Positions 34,727 to 44,754 of a stretch of DNA of 64,000 nt are shown in pieces (position 1 is the first letter of the stretch; each line of letters opens with the position of its first letter). The notes beneath the pieces were generated by a model. The model was not told where the DNA came from and made no database searches. It saw only the letters and a program-made list of their open reading frames with translations. Source of the DNA: Diaporthe sp. PMI_573 (taxonomy: Eukaryota > Ascomycota > Sordariomycetes > Diaporthales > Diaporthaceae). The DNA lies in the NCBI GenBank assembly GCA_021399435.1, contig JAJTUP010000014.1, positions 124,001-188,000 of the forward strand. The letters run 5' to 3'. The translations under genes and the position numbers were made by a program.

Positions 34727-36739
34727 ATGGACGAACTAGACGTCCAAGTGTCCACGCTGCTGAGGGGATGCTTACCATTCCAGACCGACGCCCACATTGC
34801 GATCATAGGTGCAGGACCACGAGGCACCAGCGTCTTGGAGCGTCTCTGTGCTTCTGCACCCGAATACTTCCTGCCCGGGACGCATCTGACCATTCATGTC
34901 CTGGATCCGTCACCTCCTGGCGCTGGAAGTGTTTGGCGCATTGCTCAGTCTCCACAGCTCTTGATGAACACTGTGGCGTCCCAGGCAACCATGTTCACCG
35001 ACGAGACTGTCGTCTGCTCCGGGCCCATACGATCGGGGCCGAGCTTTTACGAGTGGTCGTTGAGATCCGGGCTCTCTGTAGGCCCCGATGATTACCCGAC
35101 CCGTGCTCACTTTGGCGAATATTTGCAGTGGGTTTTTCGCACGACCGTGGAACATGCTCCATCCAATGTGGAGGTACGACTACACAAGGCCAAGGCTATT
35201 CGGCTAGATGAACATGATCATGATCGGAAAAGCATCCTCCTATCCAGCGGGCACGTCATTTGTGAACTTGCGGCTGTGATCTTAGCCCAAGGACATCTGC
35301 CAGTCGTCGCCGATTTGGAACAACGGCTCAATACTACTTACGCGGACGGCCATGGCTTGCGATACTTTCCCCCAGCGAATCCAGCAGACACCAATCTATG
35401 TTGCATCGCTGCTGGCGAGCCAGTTGCCCTGCGCGGTTTGGGTCTCTGCTTCTTCGATTACATGACCCTCCTGACCACAGGGCGCGGCGGTCGTTTCGTC
35501 ACCACATCTGACGGACTTCGTTATATCCCTTCGGGGAAGGAGCCTCGATTATACGCAGGCTCACGCCGTGGCATCCCGTACCACGCACGTGGTGACAATG
35601 AAAAAGGGTCGTATGGCCGCCATGAGCCCTTGGTTCTTACGCAAGAAGTCATCCGCAGGTTCCGCCGCCGCGCAAGGTCGGGAGACGCACCAGACTTTCT
35701 AAGAGAAGTCTGGCCATTGGTCGCTAAAGAAATCGAAACTGTGTATTACACGGCGGTGTTGCGGCGTCGATATTCTGACTGTTACGATTTTCAACGCGAA
35801 TTTCTCGCCGCTTCCAGCAATAACCCTCAGGAAGCCGAGGTCCTTAACAAGTACGGGATTTGCGAATCAGACCGTCTTTCTTGGGACCTCATCTCACGGC
35901 CTTTCAACGGGCTCACATTCGCTGGGCCCAGCGCTTGGCGAAGCTGGTTGCTTGGTTATCTGCGGGATGATGTTAGAGAGGCTGCGTGTGGCAATGTAAA
36001 CGGGCCCTTGAAGGCAGCCCTAGACGTCATGCGTGACATACGCAAAGAGATCCGGATGATTGTTGATCATCGGGGGCTACTGGGGAGCTCACGGGATGAG
36101 CACCTAGATGGCTGGTATACTCCTTTCAATGCATTTCTGTCCGTTGGCCCACCTCGGCGGCGGATTGAGGAGATGATCGCTCTAATAGAGGCTGGTGTGT
36201 TGGGCGTTCTGGGACCGGGACTGGAAATGGAAGCCGACGGGAAAGCATGGCTCGCTCGCTCAACCGAAATACCGCGCTCGACGATACGGGTCACCACCCT
36301 TATTGAAGCGCGTCTGCCAGAACCATGCCTTCGGCGGACTGACGACAAGCTTCTTGCACATCTGTTCAAGACGGGACAGTGTCGCCCACACACTGTGGAC
36401 GGGTACGAAACTGGGGGGCTAGATGTGACCGAGAGCCCATTCCGAGTAATCGACAGCAAAGGCCGCACACATCGAAGACTATATGCTATTGGTGTCCCGA
36501 CTGAAGGAGTACACTGGGTCACTACGGCCGTGGCGAGGCCCGGGGTCAAGTCGGTCACATTGGCAGAAATCGACGAAGTTGCAAGAGCCGTGCTGCATGA
36601 GGCATCCAGGCAGCGAGGTTCTGATATCTCACAGGGGTACGTGAGGAGGGAGTCCGGCATCTGTCACAGAGCCTTGAGGCTGGTCAACGGAGTCCACCTA
36701 CCCGATCATGTAGCAGCAAGAGAGACACAGTTCCAGTAG
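34727..36739 (+). CDS. FAD/NAD(P)-binding oxidoreductase (NAD_binding_9-like), intronless
   Basis: A single uninterrupted exon from ATG 34727 gives 670 aa. The N-terminal dinucleotide fold is HIAIIGAGPRGTSVLERL, followed by segments seen in a family of putative FAD-NAD(P)-binding proteins common in actinobacteria and fungi (VLDPSPPGAGSVWR, LLMNTVASQATMFTD, YPTRAHFGEYLQWVF). A second glycine motif ALRGLGLCFFDYMTLL and a C-terminal GVPTEGVHWVTTAVARPG are also visible. Biochemistry of the family is poorly known; a flavin-dependent hydroxylation or oxidation of the polyketide is a guess. The frame is open 75 bases further upstream, but only from a TTG. It differs from the intron-containing cluster genes in having no intron at all, which could mean transfer from bacteria or simple intron loss. 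It is followed in the same direction by the acyl-CoA synthetase. Confidence 0.85.
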   Translation: MDELDVQVSTLLRGCLPFQTDAHIAIIGAGPRGTSVLERLCASAPEYFLPGTHLTIHVLDPSPPGAGSVWRIAQSPQLLMNTVASQATMFTDETVVCSGPIRSGPSFYEWSLRSGLSVGPDDYPTRAHFGEYLQWVFRTTVEHAPSNVEVRLHKAKAIRLDEHDHDRKSILLSSGHVICELAAVILAQGHLPVVADLEQRLNTTYADGHGLRYFPPANPADTNLCCIAAGEPVALRGLGLCFFDYMTLLTTGRGGRFVTTSDGLRYIPSGKEPRLYAGSRRGIPYHARGDNEKGSYGRHEPLVLTQEVIRRFRRRARSGDAPDFLREVWPLVAKEIETVYYTAVLRRRYSDCYDFQREFLAASSNNPQEAEVLNKYGICESDRLSWDLISRPFNGLTFAGPSAWRSWLLGYLRDDVREAACGNVNGPLKAALDVMRDIRKEIRMIVDHRGLLGSSRDEHLDGWYTPFNAFLSVGPPRRRIEEMIALIEAGVLGVLGPGLEMEADGKAWLARSTEIPRSTIRVTTLIEARLPEPCLRRTDDKLLAHLFKTGQCRPHTVDGYETGGLDVTESPFRVIDSKGRTHRRLYAIGVPTEGVHWVTTAVARPGVKSVTLAEIDEVARAVLHEASRQRGSDISQGYVRRESGICHRALRLVNGVHLPDHVAARETQFQ

Positions 36740-37441
36740 AAGGAACCGAGTCGTATATCAGAGAAATACACTGATTGGATTACTGATCTTTTATTGAAAA
36801 TGCGAATCGCATATGTGCTCAAGTGCTATCCCCTATGTCTCGTTTTAATGATCTTGAACAGCTTTTCTGCATTAGTTTAGAGAGGCTTAGAGCCATACAC
36901 TAGGCGAGTTAATCATCGCTAAACTTTTGATTATTCAATCGACTGTGAATTATCGTATACATCTCAAATACCGCCGTCGTTCACATTTCAATTGTCTCTA
37001 CCCCGGGTAGCGCGCGCCCCTGACGTGGTAAAAGACCTAGTCCAGACTACGCCCTGGCTCGTTCGAGTCAGGCAAGCATAGTTTTTGAGTTCCAGACTAG
37101 CCGGGGTACATGAATAATTGCTGGAGTTGTGGTCGAGACTATGTTCGGCAACAAAGACGACACCTCTCACCGCGTGCCAGGGTTCATGAGAAACAGAGTG
37201 CTTGGGAGAAGACGGGCCGCAATGATACTTTAATCTTGCCCGGGGGTACCCATCGCCCGATTGACGAATCGCTTTGAATATATGTAGTCATTCAGTCACT
37301 TATACTAAGGAGCCAGGATGATACGCCGCACCAAATCTTTGCCGGTGGCGATGACCCTCTGACCTATCCGCTCCATTCTCTCATGGACAAGCCCCGACCC
37401 AGCATATTATTCGTTACCGCATTTCCCGCAAAAAGATCAAA
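36740..37441. other. Intergenic, promoter of the acyl-CoA synthetase
   Basis: 702 bases between two rightward genes. No gene or motif is recognised. Confidence 0.6.
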
Positions 37442-39861
37442 ATGAGCCACCCACAAGACGAAGTCCATCGACAATCGTTGCGGGACCCAGAGTCATTCTG
37501 GGCGAAGCAAGCAGAATATCTCTATTGGCACCAAAAGCCAACTTCGGTTCTTGAAGAGTCAGTCAAGTCCTTGAGGAGTGGGGTAGAGCATCCATATTGG
37601 ACTTGGTTTGGTGGCGGCAAGATTTCAACATGTTACAACTGTGTTGATCGGCACGTTCTTGCAGGACGCGGGGATTGTCCTGCAATCTTCTACGATAGCC
37701 CCGTAACTGGGACGAAACAAACGATTACTTATAGCCAGCTACTTCATGAAGTGGAGGTCTTTGCAGCCGTTTTGAGAGACGAGGGTGTGGAAAAAGGCGA
37801 TGTGGTGCTGGTCTACAGTAAGTTAAGACCCGCCTCAATCGAAACGACCGGCTCTAGCTCATTTTCCAAAGTGCCCATGATACCTGCGGCTTTGATAGGT
37901 ATCCTAGCCACCAGCCGACTCGGCGCTATCCACACTGTAGTATTCGGTGGGTTTGCAGCGAATGCTCTGGCACAACGGATTGCGGATGCAAAGCCTGTTG
38001 TGATCCTCACGGCTTCTTGCGGTATCGAGGGAACGAAGCCCCCAATAGACTACAAACCTCTCATCAAAGAGGCGATTGAGATATCGGGCCACAGGCCCAA
38101 GCGCACTTTGATATGGCAGAGGGAACAGTTGAGCTGGCGGCTCGATGAGACTGACGGCGAACAAGATTGGTTCGAGCTGGCACGCAGGGCTCGATTGAGG
38201 GGTGTCAAGGCAGAGTGTGTGCCTGTGGACTCAAATGATGCAGTTTACATCATATTTACAAGCGGGACGACGGGATCTCCGAAAGGAGTAGTCCGTGATG
38301 CCGGAGGGCATGCCGTTGGTCTGCAATTCTCGATACGTTACACCTTTGGAATCCATGGGCCAGGGGACGTGATGTTCGCAGCTAGGTTAGTGTGTGTGAA
38401 TGTAGACACAGAAGCTTTGACTGATTCCGTCTCAAGTGACATTGGCTGGATTGTCGGACATTCTTACGTCATCTACGGACCGTTGCTCGCCGGAGCGGCC
38501 ACAGTTTTATATGAAGGTAAGCGGCGCTTTCATATTCCTTGAAGACATGCTGACATATACCTCTAAATAGGCAAACCAGTTGGGACTCCAGACAGCTCGA
38601 GTTTCTGGCGTATCATTCGGGTGAGTCGACTCCTTGCCCTGACGCGTAAAGACTTTGTCGACATCAGAATACCGTAAATGACAGACGGCTTCCAGGATTA
38701 CAAGGTCAATAGCATCTTTATGGCGCCAAGTAAGTCTGACATTCTAACCTCTGGCCTCCCAACTGACTTCTGGAAGCTGCCTTGAGGGCCATCGAAGGAG
38801 ACGACCCAGAGAAGCGGTACTTGAAAAGAATCGGCAGCACCGGCGGCCTCAAGTCTCTGAAAGGGCTCTTCCTGGGGGGTGAAAGATCAGGGGTGACCTT
38901 AGTTGCGCTGTACCAGCAGCTTTTACAACGATATGGGGCCCCGGGAGCTAGAATCAACGATAACTGGTGGTCCAGCGAAACAGGTTCCCCGATCACTGCT
39001 ATCAGTCTGTCCCCAGAAGCAGCAATTGACGGAAAAAACTCTGTTCGAGGCCATTTGCCGCTGGTCAATGTCAAACCTGGTAGTGCCGGAAAATTAATGC
39101 CAGGCTTTGATATCAAAGTGGTAGACGATCAGGGCGGAAGTGCGGACAGGTGAGACAGGCAACCTCGTATTGTCGATTCCCTTACCGCCTGCTGGCTTTC
39201 GGCGTCTTTGGGGCGACGAAGAGAGGTTTTATACGGGATACTTGAGACGATTTGGTAAATGGATTGACACAGGAGACACCGGCACCATTCATGAGGACGG
39301 TTACATCAGCGTATTGAGCAGAAGCGATGATGTGATCAACACTGCAGGACATCGCCTGTCCACAGGTAAACATGTCCCGTGCTCACATTTAATGATCTCT
39401 ACTCACAAGTGATTGCAGGAATCATTGAACAAGCGATTACCAGTCACCCTCTTGTTGCAGAGGCAAGCGTCGTGGGAATACCGGATGCCCTCAAGGGCCA
39501 ACTCCCATTTGCCTTTGTCACCCTGTCAACCACAGATCATCCCCCCTCTGCCATCCCAGATCAGAGGCTCACCAATGACATTCAAAAGCGAGTCCGCGAG
39601 CAGGTAGGAGGCATTGCAACACTTGGAGGTATAATTCAAGGGAAAGGGATCATACCTAAAACGCGGTCGGGCAAGACACTCAGAAGGGTCCTCAAAGAGT
39701 TGATAGAGAACGCCGTTCACGGGGAGTTTGGCAAGGATATTGTTTGGCCCGCAACTATTGAGGATGTCTCGACGGTCGAAACTGCCAAGGGCAAGATTGA
39801 GGAATACTTCAGGATCAAGGGGTCCAGACACAAAGCAATCGAGGCCCCAGCCAGACTATAA
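37442..39861 (+). CDS. Propionyl/acetyl-CoA synthetase-like enzyme with apparent one-base frameshift
   Basis: A predicted AMP-forming ligase that activates short-chain acids to CoA thioesters, possibly a starter or extender unit. Exons: 37442-37817, 37872-38385, 38437-38516, 38571-38620, 38696-38729, 38777-39365 and 39419-39861. Their sum is one base over a multiple of three. The extra base sits near 39133-39140, where the frame moves from DDQGG to VRTGETGNLVL with no length gap, so about 694 aa would be expected. Core motifs are intact: FTSGTTGSPKGVVRD, followed by GGHAV as in propionate-CoA ligases (PrpE/ACSS3), WIVGHSYVIYGP, WWSSETGSP, WIDTGD and the catalytic Lys region PKTRSGKTLRR. Either the gene is a recent pseudogene or the base is a sequence error. 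Two very small internal exons (50 and 34 bases) are needed to keep the VNSIFMAPTALRAI segment. Confidence 0.8.
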
Positions 39862-41585
39862 GCTATTGGAACGAGACCTGGGTAGCCATTGTTTTCAAAT
39901 AGGTGGTTTCGTTTTTAATCCGTGTACGTACGCTTCTTAAGCAGTATGTAGGCGGTCTCACTCGGGTAGAGTCACAGCTTGCAATGATCTTGGACTTCTT
40001 GTTGCAATTGTTTCACGTGTATCCTAACCAAATCTGCATTCATAATTTCGGCACAGTTCTTCCAAAGCCGCCGACCAGGACCTGTTGCTTCTCCCATCGG
40101 CATCGTGATCATCCAAGACATTATTGATCGCATACGAGCGGAACAAGCATAGGTTTTAGGGGCCTGCTTTCCCACATTCAACTGTTGGAGAGGGCGGGCT
40201 TCTGGGGAATAAAGAACAGCAGATACAGCCATAATAGAAGGAGCACTCCACTCTGACTTACGTCGATGCTGGTCAAGTACATTTAGTTCGAGCCAAATCG
40301 CTATTTGCATACCTATGAGACTAATATCCTATCCACCAAGTTACCAACGGGGAGTCTTTCTCTAAATTTGTTTCAGGAAGGCACTCTACCCACCGTCATC
40401 ATGGGCTCAACAATATTTCGGCCCCGCGCTCCATCTAAGTAGCTGCTGCTTCTCACCCGGATTTTCAGTCGTGCCTTCCATCGATGCCCGACCGTCAGCA
40501 ATACTTTCCTGGGTACCGGCCCAGGGAGACTTCCCTCATGAGATTTCATCTTAGCCTAGGTACCTTGGTACAGAGGGAGGATGGTGGGAAGGCGCTGCTA
40601 TCGGCCTTCTCTTTCCGCCGTGTAAAGTAAACAAACAAAAGTGCTCGCTCAAGTTTGGATCCGAGTTCTCATTCCCAAACCTTTCCTTGTCCAACCTCCC
40701 AACACCAACATCGTCATTAGCATCGTGACCCTGGCAACACATCGGCTTCCCAATCCTCGACGCCCTCTTCACTTCACTCTTGTCTTCCTCTCTCATTGCT
40801 TTGCGTCTCACTTGAGCCGTCGCACACACATTGCCCGTATTCTCCCTCCAGATGATCTCGCTAAAACCATTTCCACACCCCCCCCCCCACTCCCACCGTT
40901 GACCATGACACTTGTCTCCACGTCTCAGTCTTCAGCTCTCGAGTCCCCCCAGCAGACTCGACACGAAAGGTCCGGAACTTATCCCTGGACAGAGCCACTT
41001 CATCACAGACGTCTTTTTGGCCCACTCCTCTCCAACCTCGTGGGTGGAACCGCAACTCGCTGTTCTTGTTCCGCAGATACGGAAAACAACAACTACAAGG
41101 TGGGTTTGTCCCGTTGAGGAAATCAACAAAGTTTTCTGATTTCACATGATGAATCGTTACGACTTCCGAGGGCTGCCTATTTTTTTCTCCAAGAGAGTTT
41201 TCATGTCCTGGCACCACCAGCATTTATGCTGACGGATAAAAAATTATTTTCGTTCCTTTTAGGTTGAGTCACCAGGTGCGTGCACGCACCTCACGGGACA
41301 GCCTCGACCTAGTTGGGCGATCCAGCATAGGTGTGATGCTAGTGGCGGATGGGTCGTGATGGTTCGTCTTTTGGCCCGAGGTTGGCCATTAGCCTTTTGC
41401 ATTAGCTTTCGTTCGGGGGATCCGACTGTGCATTAATGAGAATAGCTTGTGCCAATCGATACATTTCAACTCACGTGTCTGTATGACATCTTGAATCAGG
41501 CAGACGCCATGTTGAGGCCAAAGATGTAGGCTATACTATTACAAGCCCTGAGAAGACTAATTCTAGCGCATAGCTTGCCTTTTGT
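39862..41585. other. Intergenic with repeat copy and C/T-rich tract
   Basis: It holds the right copy of the cluster-flanking repeat (39928-39954). A C/T-rich stretch (40660-40910) followed by an ATG at 40903 and a GT donor-like site (41100) resembles a fungal promoter, leader and first exon. No continuing coding exon or known protein is recognised, so no gene is called. Confidence 0.45.
39928..39954 (+). repeat. Dispersed repeat, right copy (outside the cluster)
   Basis: Matches 4070-4096 with one mismatch and in the same orientation, 67 bases after the stop of the acyl-CoA synthetase. The two copies are 35.9 kb apart and enclose all cluster genes. Confidence 0.75.
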
Positions 41586-41819
41586 TTGCTGCGGGTGAGG
41601 CTGCGCTGGCGTTGCTGGAGGCGGGCGTGTTGCCCAACACGAAGGATGCAGAGGGAAAGACGCTGCTTCTACTTCGCGGTTTCAGAATATCATTTTAAAG
41701 TCTGGAGGAAATTAGTTAAGAGACAAACTCGGGTCTATGTCCAAGACACTAAGGGACAAAGTCTGATATTTGCAGCAGCAAAGAATGGCAGAATCAAGCA
41801 TGGGGATACATGGGTATAA
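41586..41819 (+). pseudogene. Ankyrin-repeat protein fragment, decayed
   Basis: Two plus-strand frames carry ankyrin-like text. Around 41588-41690 it reads ALALLEAGVLPNTKDAEGKT, and around 41740-41800, in another frame, VQDTKGQSLIFAAAKNG. The shift of frame between them and the lack of start, flanking repeats or an intact partner indicate a relic. Ankyrin repeats mediate protein-protein contacts, and in fungi are common in large, fast-evolving NACHT or F-box proteins. The parent type is not recoverable from this piece. Confidence 0.5.
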
Positions 41820-43217
41820 TTTGCGTGTATTCTTTAGCAAATAATCAACAGCTCTCAGACGTCTATATCCCACCACACTCATCCCATTTGTCGATTCATC
41901 TAGTTTCCGCTCAGCTGCAGTCCTCGGCCGCATCTACATGCAAGCCATCGGGCACCAAGAGTCACCACAAGAAAGGTTGGTACGCTATGTTATTGGCGAA
42001 ATTCCGGGCTCCAGAGAGAGACTGAGAGCTGCCATACGTGCGGGCTTCCCAATTGAGGCCTCAGAGAGGCTGTTATTACGACTCGTGGATGAAGACGGCC
42101 GCACTGAACGAAAACGATATGCCTGAGGAGCACAACTGCGAGGACAATGGATACAAAGTCAGCCGTACAGGAAGCAGCGGTGCCATGCTTTCATTTTTGC
42201 AGGCTGGACAGACAGATAAGAGGCAGCGGTGGCATTCATTAGAGCCCGCACAAGAAAGGCGGCCGCCCAAGCGGAAAAGGATACGCGTTTCAGATTGACT
42301 GGTGGACCCGAACGTTACCTGAGACTGCAAGGGGTTGGCTTATCTTTTCTTCAAATTCACATTCAGCTTGCTTGATTGAGTGACTAACCCATCCGAGACA
42401 TGAGTACAGAGCACGTTGAATCGTCAGTCGACCCACAAGCCCAGGAACCAAGTCTTGCTGAGTCTCTTACGCAGATCACAGTCTATAATCCTTTGTTCTC
42501 TCCGCATCACTCAATCCCGGCCAGTCAAACTTATTTCAAAATAAATTGAAAATGTACACAGCAGTTTCAAATCCAAAGCCACATTGCCAATTAGGTATGG
42601 GATCATCCTTCATCTGCTCGGGTGTAATCCTCAGCTGTGGCCATATAGCTTGCCAGCTTGCGCAGTTGAAATGAGAGGCACTGGGAATCGCAAAGTGTCT
42701 CATCTGCACACAGGACATCCACTTCTACCACGGTCCGCGGATACCTGCACACAAGCTTTGCCAACACTGCGGACGGTCGACCTCGGGGGCCGAGCCGGAC
42801 AATGGAAACGGAGTCGTGGATGGTAAGCAGGCTTCGTGGAGATGGACTCCACACATTTCCTTATAGGTCTCACGCCACTCTACTAGTAGTGATGAAACCA
42901 GAAGGAACCAGGAGACCTCCAGTCACTCACTCGAAATAATTCATGGCCAGCCTCGACATGGCTACTTCTCATAGAGACTCGACCCAACGCTTCATCTCAC
43001 ACATTGGAGAGCTTGATGCTGAAGGAGGATCTCATAGAAGTTTGTTAATTACCCGCCAAAAAAAAAAAAAAGAAGACAATTGACGGAACCGGCAGGCGAG
43101 CTAAATAAATGTTCCAAATCTGTTTAGGCACGCCGTACCCACTGACCAACACACCTCCTCGCCTAAAGAAATCAGTGTCCGCCATACTCGTAGCTCATTG
43201 CGCCATAAGAACCGCCA
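41820..43217. other. Intergenic
   Basis: 1.4 kb. Short frames at 41938-42126 and 42038-42298 may be further parts of the ankyrin-type relic but show no clear motif. A run of 13 A lies near 43060. The right end is the 3' side of the vWA gene. Confidence 0.5.
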
Positions 43218-44754
43218 TCATGACCACTTCGGCTGGCCGGGATACCCCGATCCATATGAGCCTCCAGCACCGGCACCTCCTCCCTGACCAGGAGCTGGTG
43301 GTCCACCAGGGTAGGCCTGAGGGGCGTTCCCTTGATATCCACCCGCACCCCCCTGGTAGCCCGCCGGCGGCTGTCCACGCCCCTGCCCCTGCTGTGGCTG
43401 GCCATAACCTCCCTGCTGTCCGTATGATTGGTTGTAGCCTCCTCCGTATGGGGCGCCCTGGGGACCGCCCTGGGGCGGGTAAGCGTTACCGTATGAGGGC
43501 GGCGGCGGCGCTCCTCCCGGGCGCTGGCTGGTGCTCTCGTCGGCCGTATCCCAGGACGAATCGATGGACCCGAGGAGAAGCTTGAGGGTCCAGAAGTCGG
43601 CCGTCAGCGCCATCGACGGGTTGATGCGAGACATCTCCTCCTGTTCGATCTCGAGAGACGCGGTGACGTCGACGAGGCTTCCAACCTGGGGGTGAGTGTC
43701 GAGGCGGTTCAGGAAGCGTCGCGCCTCCTCGTCCTCGCCGACCTGGGTGAACTGGTAGGCGATGGCGCCGGGACCCAGGGGCGTGCGGGACAGCTCGTCC
43801 GACGCGGCCTTGATGGCCCGGAAGATGGCGTCGTCGTCTTCTCCAGCAGGCTCACCATCGGTGATGGTGATGATCAGGACGGGGACCTGCATCTGGCCCT
43901 GCCTCGCGCGCGATAGCACGAGGGGCTCCAGGATCTTGCGGCGGAGCTCGGTGCCGATGGGCGTGCGGCCCCTGAAGTCGACAGACTCGATGAGCCTGGT
44001 CACGTCGGCCTCGTTGCGGATGTTGTCGCCCTGGGCGTTGCTGTTGATGAACCGGACCGTCACCCCGTCAGGGTCGAACAGCGTAGCGGCAGCGGCAGCC
44101 CTGCTGAGGACGCGCATCATATCCCTGACGCGCTTGCCGCCCTTTGGCAGCATGGAGCCGCTGTCGTCGACGTAGATGACGATGTCGAAGAGGGCGAGGC
44201 GTACTATGTCCTTGCCGACCTCGAGCGGGATCTGCCACGACCGGCACAGCGACTCCACCTTTGGGCCGGCGACGCGGGCGACGTTGGTGATGTACGAAGG
44301 GTCACGGAAGGCGGGCATGTTCTGGAGGTTCTTCTCCCGGATGCACTGCTCCAGGCTCTGGCGGAAGAGGTTCTCGTCGGCCTGCATGCCTCCTCCTCCT
44401 CCAGGAGGTTTGTAAGCCTGGAAGCTGCCGGCTGGGGGTGGGTAAGACTGCTGCTGCTGAGACCCGCCGGCGCCGCCCGCTGGGTAGGGAGGGTATCCCT
44501 TGAAGCCGTCTGTCAGATCTCATCCACAGGCAGGCAGAGAATGATGGCAGGTGCGTGTTTAATTACCTGCTGAGCGCCAGGAGGTGGAGCTCCGGACGAC
44601 TGCGAACCCATGCTCTGGGAGACAGCTCCAGCAGCCGCCGCCGCCGCCATCTTGGAAGCGAACTGTGAGATGCGCAGGTGGTCAGCTGGTCAGTTTTGTT
44701 GGGAGGTTGGGATGACAGGTGATAATCGGTGCTGCTGTAGAGACTTACGCCCAT
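43218..44754 (-). CDS. von Willebrand factor A domain protein with Gly/Pro/Gln-rich tail
   Basis: A three-exon model (44754-44749, 44662-44567, 44498-43218) gives 460 aa. It has a 6-base first exon (Met-Gly) and GT-AG introns; a start at the internal ATG 44650 is possible. Order: a low-complexity Ala/Gly/Pro/Gln head, a helical linker (RQSLEQCIREKNLQNMPAF), then a vWA domain from about residue 140. It has a complete metal-ion site: DDSGS, Thr in GRTPIGTEL and Asp in ITDGEP. The C-terminal 110 residues are a disordered Gly/Pro/Tyr/Gln repeat. vWA domains bind partner proteins through a divalent metal. No signal peptide or membrane segment is seen, so it is probably intracellular. The strong codon bias and GC-rich body suggest good expression. 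The specific role is unknown; it is unrelated to the cluster. Confidence 0.85.

Noticed and set aside
43762..44175. 137-codon plus-strand frame
   Set aside because: Antisense to the vWA domain, whose metal-site residues fix the coding strand.
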